From contig JAVBLF010000129.1 of NCBI GenBank assembly GCA_031553675.1, forward strand, positions 1 to 23,545: 23,545 bases of DNA. Direction: 5' to 3'. Each line of letters opens with the position of its first letter. Position 1 is the stretch's first letter. Below the pieces are notes generated by a model. The model searched no databases, was not told the DNA's origin, and saw only the letters and a program-made list of their open reading frames with translations. The DNA comes from JAVBLF01 sp031553675. Lineage in GTDB: Bacteria > Bacillota > Clostridia > Christensenellales > CALWSW01. The position numbers and the translations under genes are program-made. Positions 16,316-23,545 of this stretch are shown in pieces.

Positions 16316-17326
16316 CTAAAACAGCTTGACCTGCTGGGCGAGGCTGCTTTCGAGCAGCCTGTCGGGCACTTTGTTGAAGAGATCGGCGAGGGCTTCTTTG
16401 TCGTGGATGCGGCGCACGGTCTCGGCAAAGAGCGGCGCGGCTGAAATGACGCGGAACTTATCGCGTCCCTCGATCGCCGGACAGCGCACGGTATCGGTCG
16501 TCACGAGGTACTCGATGGGACTGTCTTCGATCATCTTGACGCCCTTTTCCTTGAGGATACAGTGCGACAGCGCGACGACGATGTGTTTGGCGCCGCGTGC
16601 CTTGAGTCCCTTTGCGACGTTGACGATCGTGCCACCCGAGATCGAAAAGTCGTCGATGATCAAACAGTTTTTCCCTTCGACGTCGCCGATGATGTCCATG
16701 ATCGTCGCGTTTTCGTCGTGGTCAAAGCGCATCTTGTCTCCGATCGCGACCGACGCACCCAGTTGCAGCGCGAAGATGCGCGCGCGCTTGGCATAGCCGG
16801 TGTCTGGACTGACGACGACGAGGTTTTCATCGACCATGCCGTTCCGCCGAAAGTAGTGCTCAAAGAGCATCGACGCATAGAGATGATCGACCGGAATCTT
16901 GAAAAAGCCCTGTACTTGCGGGCTATGTAGTTCCATCGTCACGACGCGGTCCGCTCCGGCGAGCTCGATGCTCTCGGCGCAGACGCGCGCCCGAATCGAC
17001 ACGCGAGGCTCGTCCTTTTTGTCGCCCTTGGCGTAACTAAAATACGGCACGATGGCCGTTACGGAATTTGCACTGGCACGCTTGAAGGCGTCCAGCCAAA
17101 ACAAGAGCTCGACAAACTCGTTGTTGGGATCCTCGCCGATGGGCTGCACCAAATAGCAGTCTTTGTCACGCAAACTCTCGTTGATGCGTACAAAGGTGTT
17201 GCCGTCAGAAAACATGATGGTCTCGGAATCTCCCAGCTTTTCATCGAGGTATTCACACATCTTCTCTGCGAAGGGCCTCCCCGTTCGTCCCGCAAAGATC
17301 TTGATCCGACCAACGCCAGAAAACAT
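16316..17326 (-). CDS. Divergent ribose-phosphate pyrophosphokinase-like protein
   Basis: 336 residues with the two phosphoribosyltransferase-type domains of PRPP synthetase: MFSDGNTFVRINES, PYFSYAKGDKKDEPRVSIRAR, TMELHSPQVQGFFKIPVDHLYA, VVVSPDTGYAKRAR and DDFSISGGT. Against the other prs here, several active-site positions differ: ATP-loop RQD is KGD, flexible-loop DKRRP is DKMRF, and the PRPP loop DDLIDTGGT is DDFSISGGT, losing an Asp and a Thr. It may be a PRPP synthetase with altered regulation, or a regulatory or other PRPP-binding protein; sequence alone does not decide. A ribosome site AAAGG lies 9 nt before ATG 17326. It has its own promoter overlapping the end of the PHP gene. About 15 residues extend past the normal C-terminus. 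Confidence 0.85.
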   Translation of the reverse strand: MFSGVGRIKIFAGRTGRPFAEKMCEYLDEKLGDSETIMFSDGNTFVRINESLRDKDCYLVQPIGEDPNNEFVELLFWLDAFKRASANSVTAIVPYFSYAKGDKKDEPRVSIRARVCAESIELAGADRVVTMELHSPQVQGFFKIPVDHLYASMLFEHYFRRNGMVDENLVVVSPDTGYAKRARIFALQLGASVAIGDKMRFDHDENATIMDIIGDVEGKNCLIIDDFSISGGTIVNVAKGLKARGAKHIVVALSHCILKEKGVKMIEDSPIEYLVTTDTVRCPAIEGRDKFRVISAAPLFAETVRRIHDKEALADLFNKVPDRLLESSLAQQVKLF

Positions 17327-17371
17327 GTCATGCCGCCTTTCTCACCCGTCGAAGCGCTGCCTTGTCCCATT

Positions 17372-17400
17372 ATTCTACCATATCGGCGATCAACGGGCAA
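17372..17400 (-). promoter_or_regulatory. Promoter of the prs-like gene
   Basis: On the minus strand TTGCCC (17400-17395) and TAGAAT (17377-17372) are spaced by 17 nt, with an extended -10 TG (TGGTAGAAT). The -35 box lies inside the last codons of the PHP gene. Confidence 0.65.
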
Positions 17401-18241
17401 CCGCGCGGCGCGCAATTGCGATCATCCGTTCGGTGGATACACCCACCATCGGGTCAAACGACGCCCATTCCGACATCGCTCCGAGCGCGACGTGCGAACG
17501 ATACGAGCCGTGGTAATCGCTGCCCGCCGTGATCCAAAGCCCCAGCGCTTTCGCCTGATCCCGAAGCGCCACGATCTGCCGCGCCTTGTGCGCGGGATAG
17601 TAGACCTCAATGCCGTCGAGCCCCAGACAGGCCAGCCGCGCGATCACATCGCCCATGTCGGCGTGCAAAAGCCCGGGGTGCGCAATCACACAAACCCCGC
17701 CCGCCCGATGGATCATTTCGATGTAATCCCCCGCCCTGACGCGCTCCATATCGACCCGCGCCGCGCCGTGCCGTCCCAGGTAACGCGCAAACGCCTCGTC
17801 GATCGTGGCGACATGCCCGGCCTTGACGAGGCTGTCGGCGATGTGGGCGCGCGAGATCATGGCACCCCGCTCATCGCGCCGAATCTCAACAGGCGCCCCC
17901 AGCGATCGAAGCCTCCCGAGGATCTCGGCATTCCGCGCTTCTCGCGCCACGTCGAGCCGCGCGAACACATCCCTGATCTCCGCATTCCTCACGTCGAAGC
18001 CGAAGCCCAAAACGTGCGCCTCGCAGCCCTCGCCAACGTCACAGCTCACGTCCATCTCCAGCCCGCTCAAGACGGCGATCCCAAATTCCTCCCCTGCCCG
18101 CAGTGCCTCTTCCACACCGTCCACACAGTCGTGGTCGGTCACCGCGCAGACCGTCAGGCCGATTTCTTTCGCCTTCCGCACGATTTCCGCCGGAGCGTCC
18201 GACCCGTCCGAGTGGTAGGAATGCGCGTGAACGTCCATCAT
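17390..18241 (-). CDS. PHP-domain metal-dependent phosphoesterase (RNase AM/YciV-like)
   Basis: 283 residues. The start at 18241 (or the adjacent ATG at 18238) has AAGGAGAGG 8 nt upstream; the longer in-frame start at 18316 would translate palindromic repeat A and is rejected. Metal ligands of the PHP fold are visible: HAH (5, 7), H10, TDHD (36-38), Glu62, His76, SRAHIA (His133), IAHPG (His188) and GSDYHG (Asp242, His244). The pattern resembles the YciV/RNase AM group, which removes nucleotides from RNA 5' ends or cleaves 3',5'-nucleoside bisphosphates. That activity is inferred from the family; other PHP members are phosphatases of small metabolites. It lies between ftsH (347 nt upstream, through repeat A) and the prs-like gene. 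Confidence 0.88.
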   Translation of the reverse strand: MMDVHAHSYHSDGSDAPAEIVRKAKEIGLTVCAVTDHDCVDGVEEALRAGEEFGIAVLSGLEMDVSCDVGEGCEAHVLGFGFDVRNAEIRDVFARLDVAREARNAEILGRLRSLGAPVEIRRDERGAMISRAHIADSLVKAGHVATIDEAFARYLGRHGAARVDMERVRAGDYIEMIHRAGGVCVIAHPGLLHADMGDVIARLACLGLDGIEVYYPAHKARQIVALRDQAKALGLWITAGSDYHGSYRSHVALGAMSEWASFDPMVGVSTERMIAIARRAVAR

Positions 18242-18258
18242 TTCGTGAACCTCTCCTT

Positions 18259-18528
18259 TTTGGGGACCTTGTCCCCAAACCCCTACCAAAGGGTCAAGGA
18301 CCCTTTGGAATCCCATTCAATCGCAACACTTTCGGCATTCGCGAGCTTTGCGGAACAAAGATCGGAATAGCCGCCACGCCACCCCACGAATCTCCGAGTC
18401 GCGGGGACCCCGGCGGCGTACCAAATCGCGCTTTCAAAACATCGGAATGGTCGCCGCAATCAAGGCGGCCATTCCGGGGGCACCGCAGGTGCGTGAAAGT
18501 TTTTGTCCAACTTTTTTCAAAAAGTTGG
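18259..18528. repeat. Palindromic mosaic repeat A, copy 2, between ftsH and the PHP gene
   Basis: On the plus strand: H1 TTTGGGGAC/GTCCCCAAA (18259-18267, 18271-18279); H2 CCAAAGGGTC/GACCCTTTGG (18286-18295, 18299-18308); a hairpin near 18383-18407 with CCCCACGA/TCGCGGGG, equivalent to H4 of copy 1 but reversed and moved; H3 of 13 bp with one G-T pair, starting CGGAATGG (18443-18455, 18464-18476); GCACC/GGTGC (18480-18484, 18488-18492); H5 CCAACTTTTT/AAAAAGTTGG (18507-18516, 18519-18528). H1 ends at the ribosome site of the PHP gene. The stem sequences differ from copy 1 but stay paired. Confidence 0.8.
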
Positions 18529-18548
18529 TCGTCCCCCAACGAAGAGGA

Positions 18549-18568
18549 GGCAAGCATCGCTGCTTGCC
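18549..18568 (-). other. Hairpin just after ftsH
   Basis: GGCAAGC (18549-18555) pairs with GCTTGCC (18562-18568), 20 nt past the ftsH stop codon. No T run follows on the minus strand, so a role in termination or mRNA 3'-end protection is only possible. Confidence 0.45.
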
Positions 18569-18588
18569 CCCTCGCTTTGCTTCACTCT

Positions 18589-20541
<1,953 letters not shown>

Positions 20542-20612
20542 AACGTTAGCTACCTCCGTGCGCTTTCTGATGCGGCGGTGCCATCCGCCGCTTTGCATTG
20601 CCTGATGTGGGG

Positions 20613-21116
20613 TTACCCGCCGTTTGGCGTGCGGTTCCGGCGGCGTACCTTGACAAATACATAGAGCATGACGCCGATCGAAAGCGCCAATATGGGCATC
20701 ATGATCAAGTAAGGAAGGATATTGTAAAATCCGGCGGCGCGCCGTTCCGATCCTTCGACGCGGAAGGCAAAGCCATAGTCAGCCTGCAAGCCCGCTTCCT
20801 GGCGGCGCAGCGCCCAGTCGTTGCAGTCGGGCCAAAGCTGCCGGAGCGGTACTTTGATGTAGTAGTCGCGGTTTTGCGGCAGGTCGTCGAGCGTCTTGCC
20901 CGATTCGACTGTGGCGACCGAAAGGGTCGAGCGCGTTCCGTCGTAGGAGATCGCGGCGATCTCTCCACGTTCGGCCGCATCCCAAAACGCTTCGTATGCG
21001 ATCGGCTGGCCGGGTTTTTCGAAGAGCGGCGGCAGGCTGAGCGCGAATGCGATCGCGATGCCGAGCGCGGCCAAAACGAGGGCGGCGCCGAGCGCGATCG
21101 CGATTTTCCTTCGCAT
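20613..21116 (-). CDS. Small membrane protein resembling the FtsH N-terminal region, without AAA or protease domains
   Basis: 167 residues from ATG 21116, with AGGAGG 8 nt upstream (a GTG at 21125 overlaps that site and is rejected). TM1 is about 5-28, an outside domain 29-130, TM2 about 131-155, then a short basic tail VKVRRRNRTPNGG. The outside domain aligns by eye with that of the adjacent FtsH: IAYEAFWDAAERGEIAAISY against VYYNDFIKQVKEDKVGDLVY, and LPQNRDYYIKVP against LPRKYDFFVYTE. It ends where the AAA domain would begin. I know no named family for it. The position directly before ftsH under a shared promoter suggests it joins or tunes the FtsH complex (inference). A decayed ftsH duplicate is the alternative, but the clean start, stop and basic tail argue against decay. 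Confidence 0.8.
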   Translation of the reverse strand: MRRKIAIALGAALVLAALGIAIAFALSLPPLFEKPGQPIAYEAFWDAAERGEIAAISYDGTRSTLSVATVESGKTLDDLPQNRDYYIKVPLRQLWPDCNDWALRRQEAGLQADYGFAFRVEGSERRAAGFYNILPYLIMMPILALSIGVMLYVFVKVRRRNRTPNGG

Positions 21117-21160
21117 CTGTGCCACCTCCTGTCGTCGTCCGGCGCAGTGCGCTACCGCTT

Positions 21161-21189
21161 ATTGTACCATGTCGCAAAAGCGGGCACAA
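21161..21189 (-). promoter_or_regulatory. Promoter of the FtsH-like/ftsH pair
   Basis: On the minus strand TTGTGC (21189-21184) and TACAAT (21166-21161) are spaced by 17 nt, with an extended -10 TG (TGGTACAAT). It lies in the 83-nt gap after hpt and would express the two genes independently of tilS-hpt. Confidence 0.65.
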
Positions 21190-21199
21190 GATTGAAACG

Positions 21200-21736
21200 T
21201 CACGCGTACACGTCCGGTTTGAGTACCCCGACATAGGGCAAATTGCGGTAACGTTCCGCAAAGTCGAGCCCGTAGCCGACGACGAATTCGTCTGGAATCG
21301 TAAAACCGCAGTAATCGGGCTCGATCGGCGCGACGCGGCGGGACGGTTTGTCGAGCAGGCAGCACACTCGCAAGCTCAGGGGGTTGCGCGATTGCAAAAG
21401 CTCTTTCAGATACGCGAGCGTTTGCCCCGAATCCATGATGTCTTCGACGATCAGGACGTGTTTGCCTTCGATATTATTGTCCAAATCCTTGATAATTTGC
21501 ACGACACCGCTCGACTTTCGCGAATTGCCATAGCTGGAAATCGCCATAAAATCAAAGGCGATCGGCAGGTGGACGGCGCGCATGAGGTCGGCAAAAAACA
21601 CACACGCGCCCTTGAGGATGCAGATCGCGACGGCGTCTTTGTCCTTGTAATCGAGCTCGATCAGTTTGCCCAGCTCATGGACCTTGGCTGCGATGTCTTC
21701 CTTTTCGAAGAAAATGCGTTCGATGTCGTTGTGCAT
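21200..21736 (-). CDS. hpt: Hypoxanthine phosphoribosyltransferase
   Basis: 178 residues, normal length. It salvages hypoxanthine and guanine with PRPP to give IMP and GMP in the cytoplasm. Motifs: LKGACVFFADL (41-51), SSYGNSRKSSG flexible loop, PRPP loop VEDIMDSGQT (97-106), and the base-binding end DEFVVGYGLDFAERYRNLPYVGVL. A purine-rich GGGGGAAG site lies 5 nt before ATG 21736. It starts 12 nt after the tilS stop codon, so the two are co-transcribed. It uses PRPP made by prs elsewhere in the window. Confidence 0.97.
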   Translation of the reverse strand: MHNDIERIFFEKEDIAAKVHELGKLIELDYKDKDAVAICILKGACVFFADLMRAVHLPIAFDFMAISSYGNSRKSSGVVQIIKDLDNNIEGKHVLIVEDIMDSGQTLAYLKELLQSRNPLSLRVCCLLDKPSRRVAPIEPDYCGFTIPDEFVVGYGLDFAERYRNLPYVGVLKPDVYA

Positions 21737-21748
21737 GGTGTCTTCCCC

Positions 21749-23140
21749 CTATGTGTTTCTCTCTTGTGCAGGCATTGGACAAAACGCGATGCGGATCACT
21801 TCGTCGCAGCCCGACGCATCGAGCCGCTGTGAAAAGGCCCCGGCCGGCGAAAAGAGCACTTCGTCCCCCATGGCGATCAGCGGGAGGGCGCGCGCGTCCG
21901 CCGGCATTTTCTTGTCGATGCAGTATTTCTTCCAGTTTTTTTTCCCCGGCGCGCCGAGCGGTCGGATCCAGTCGCCCGGCTGCCGTCGACGCACGGACGC
22001 GCCTTGGAGCGCTTCGGGCGCGGCTTCGACTGCGGTCGGCCAGCCCGAGCCGAAGCGTGACGGACAGGGCGCGCGTTCGCAGCGGAAAACGCCGTCCGGC
22101 GTAAGCGTTTCGCCCGGAACGGCGAGCGGCAAGTCGTAAGCGTCCGTAAGAATGCCGTCCGAAACGCTTCGCTCGACGATCAGGACGTCCTGAAGGCGGC
22201 GGGCGCGAAATCCCTTCGGCAGATCGCAGCGTCGTCCGGATTGCCTGCCTGCGAGCGCCAAGACGTCCTCGACGTTCGCGCGGCTGAAGCCCGTTGTCAA
22301 GCCCGCGTTCTGCGCCAAGCGCATGACGAGGCGCGCGCGGATCGCGGCGGGTTCGCGCCAAAGCGCTTCGACGCGCAGGCGACCGTCCGGCGCGCACGCC
22401 TTCCAAGCGCGGTCGGTCCATGCGGCGAGCGCCGCTTCGTCCTCGGCTAGCAGGTCCATGCCGCGCGCGATGTTTTCGACAGCCCCGCCGTGAATCGCCT
22501 CGAATGACGGCATGAGTTTGCGCAAACGGTTTCTGGCAAAGGCATCGGACGCGTTGCTTTCGTCCACGCAGCAGGGAAGTTTGTTTTCTTCGATCACCGC
22601 CGCGATCTGCCGCCGCCGAAGCCCGAGAAAAGGGCGCCAATAGCGACCGTTCACTGCGGCCATGCCGCGCAACCCCGCGAGGCCGCTGCCCCGCGCCGCC
22701 GCCAGCAAAAAGGTCTCGGCCTGGTCGTCCATGTGGTGGCCGAGCGCGATGATCGTGCAGCCCGTTTCCTCAGCCGCCCGATCGAGAAAGGCGTAACGCG
22801 CAAAACGCGCCGCTTCCTCGACGCCACCGCCCCGTTCGGCGGCCAGGGCTGCGACGTCCGCATTGCCAACCGTGAGCGGAATGCTCCAAGCCTCACAGAG
22901 CGTCTCGACGAAACGCGCGTCGGCGCTCGATGCGGGCCGCAAGCCGTGATCGAGATGGGCGGCACGGAGCGAAAGGTCGCATTGATCCGCCAGCACCCGT
23001 AGGCAAAAGCAAAGGGCAACCGAATCAGGCCCGCCGGACAGCGCGACGAGCAGCCGTGTCCCGGCCAGCGTGCGCATGTCGAAGCCGGCACCCGCCCGGA
23101 TCTGCCGAAGCGCTGCATCGGTCGCGTCTCTGTTTGCCAT
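21749..23140 (-). CDS. tilS: tRNA(Ile)-lysidine synthetase
   Basis: 463 residues from ATG 23140. A GTG at 23179 is in frame but would lie upstream of the predicted transcription start, so it is not used; the ribosome site for the ATG is weak. The PP-loop ATP pyrophosphatase motif is SGGPDS (35-40), followed by AHLDHGLR and GHHMDDQAETFLL. The C-terminal substrate-binding part has RRRQPGDWIRPLG, KKNWKKYCIDKKMP and a PLIAMGDEVLFSPAG end. The enzyme adds lysine to C34 of the tRNA-Ile that reads AUA, changing both codon and aminoacylation identity. It is the first gene of the right-hand block, followed by hpt. Length and motifs are complete. Confidence 0.96.
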   Translation of the reverse strand: MANRDATDAALRQIRAGAGFDMRTLAGTRLLVALSGGPDSVALCFCLRVLADQCDLSLRAAHLDHGLRPASSADARFVETLCEAWSIPLTVGNADVAALAAERGGGVEEAARFARYAFLDRAAEETGCTIIALGHHMDDQAETFLLAAARGSGLAGLRGMAAVNGRYWRPFLGLRRRQIAAVIEENKLPCCVDESNASDAFARNRLRKLMPSFEAIHGGAVENIARGMDLLAEDEAALAAWTDRAWKACAPDGRLRVEALWREPAAIRARLVMRLAQNAGLTTGFSRANVEDVLALAGRQSGRRCDLPKGFRARRLQDVLIVERSVSDGILTDAYDLPLAVPGETLTPDGVFRCERAPCPSRFGSGWPTAVEAAPEALQGASVRRRQPGDWIRPLGAPGKKNWKKYCIDKKMPADARALPLIAMGDEVLFSPAGAFSQRLDASGCDEVIRIAFCPMPAQERNT

Positions 23141-23182
23141 CGGTCTTCGATCGACCTCACACAAATATCGTAAACTCACTAT

Positions 23183-23211
23183 ATCTTATCGACTTTGTCG
23201 GACCTTTGCAA
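23183..23211 (-). promoter_or_regulatory. Promoter of tilS-hpt
   Basis: On the minus strand TTGCAA (23211-23206) and TAAGAT (23188-23183) are spaced by 17 nt. The -10 matches four of six consensus bases. Its start point near 23176 supports the ATG at 23140. Confidence 0.5.
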
Positions 23212-23216
23212 GTGCA

Positions 23217-23244
23217 GCCGGCGAAAAAACCGCCTTTTGCCGGC
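23217..23244. other. Inverted repeat upstream of the tilS promoter
   Basis: GCCGGC (23217-23222) is repeated as an inverted arm at 23239-23244, with AAAA and TTTT continuing the pairing after one bulge. It lies 6 nt upstream of the -35 box. Its role is unknown; an operator or an older terminator are both possible. Confidence 0.4.
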
Positions 23245-23266
23245 CAAACTGTCGCTTCTCTGCGCC

Positions 23267-23291
23267 AAAAAGTGGCCGGGCGGCCACTTTT
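23267..23291 (-). terminator. Hairpin terminator, probably of a gene beyond the right end
   Basis: AAAAGTGGCCG (23268-23278) and CGGCCACTTTT (23281-23291) form a perfect 11-bp inverted repeat. Read on the minus strand the GC stem is followed by five T residues, which would end a transcript coming from the right before the tilS promoter. On the plus strand only four T follow. Confidence 0.5.
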
Positions 23292-23339
23292 CGACAATCT
23301 CTCCACACTTGAAAATCGACACGTTTCCTCACTTTATTC

Positions 23340-23448
23340 TTAATTAATGCGAATCAGAGCTTGCTAGCCTAACGTATCGCGAGGCCGTTTGGCTGCAACG
23401 GGCGATTAATCATGCGAATCAAGGGTTGAACCTCGCGTGTTCAGAACG
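23340..23448. repeat. Intergenic repeat B, copy 2
   Basis: The segment 23375-23435 matches 16100-16160 in the same orientation, sharing GCAACGGGC, ATT.AT, AATCAAGGGTTGAAC and a following GTTCAG. ATGCGAATCA occurs at 23347-23356 and 23412-23421, so the tandem unit is about 65 bp here. TGAAC and GTTCA can pair in both copies with different loops. Confidence 0.65.
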
Positions 23449-23545
23449 GGGGCGTGTTTAAAACCCCCCCCAACCCCACGACCAGTTTTTTGGGCGGGGG
23501 GGGGGGGGTTAAAAAACCCCCCCCCCCCAAAGAAGAAACCCACAA
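23449..23545. other. Low-complexity G/C-run tail, probable contig-end artefact
   Basis: The last 97 bases contain a 13-G run (23496-23508) and a 12-C run (23517-23528) joined by TTAAAAAA, plus shorter C runs. Nothing coding is visible. It continues directly from repeat B, where assemblies tend to break. Confidence 0.6.

Noticed and set aside
10293..17326. Recent duplication of prs
   Set aside because: The two proteins differ at many motif positions, so they are old paralogues.
18242..18316. N-terminal extension of the PHP-domain protein from ATG 18316
   Set aside because: The extra residues would translate hairpins of repeat A, while a strong ribosome site sits before ATG 18241.
18507..18528. 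Rho-independent terminator of ftsH
   Set aside because: The T/A-rich stem is weak, and the strand read from ftsH continues ACAAAAAC without a U run; kept only as part of repeat A.
20542..20598. FtsH starting at ATG 20598
   Set aside because: The ribosome site there is weak, the added 19 residues are arginine-rich and unlike FtsH N-termini, and GGAGG precedes TTG 20541. Not fully excluded.

Overview
The window is 23.5 kb of GC-rich (roughly 60%) bacterial chromosome. It carries conserved Gram-positive housekeeping genes and no phage, transposase, CRISPR or RNA genes that I can see. A PurR-type purine repressor, lipobox lipoproteins and foldases of the PrsA type, strong AGGAGG-like ribosome sites and the gene orders tilS-hpt-ftsH and purR-glmU-prs-pth-mfd point to a Firmicute, probably a GC-rich member of the Clostridia. 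The right end has long G and C runs inside a repeat and looks like a contig end.

Layout, left to right. Positions 1-2082 (+) hold the 3' part of a fused E1 alpha/beta 2-oxoacid dehydrogenase, closed by two hairpin terminators that separate it from the convergent minus-strand block. That block reads, in transcription order: a secreted lipoprotein (14418-13780), purR, glmU, prs, a HAD phosphatase, pth and mfd, then two tandem parvulin-like lipoproteins behind their own promoter with a leader of about 300 nt. murC (14640-16028) is the only complete plus-strand gene and is divergent from the lipoprotein. From 23140 down to 16316 a second minus-strand block reads tilS, hpt, a small FtsH-like membrane protein, ftsH, a PHP-domain phosphoesterase and a divergent second prs.

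The genes fall into a few jobs. PRPP and purine metabolism: prs, prs-like, purR, hpt. Cell-wall precursors: glmU, murC. Translation and tRNA: pth, tilS. Repair: mfd. Envelope protein quality control: ftsH, the FtsH-like partner, two parvulin-like foldases. Seven promoter candidates share a TTG-rich -35 (five begin TTGC) and 17-18 nt spacing. The purR promoter carries an exact PurBox, implying autoregulation.

The least ordinary parts are the FtsH N-terminal look-alike that lacks AAA and protease domains, the tandem foldases with a split parvulin domain, the divergent Prs paralogue, and two families of intergenic palindromic repeats: a multi-hairpin mosaic at three sites, and a degenerate tandem/inverted repeat at two sites flanking the tilS-to-prs-like block. 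I saw no clearly new multi-gene system; the FtsH-like/FtsH pair and the hairpin mosaic are the best candidates for something undescribed.
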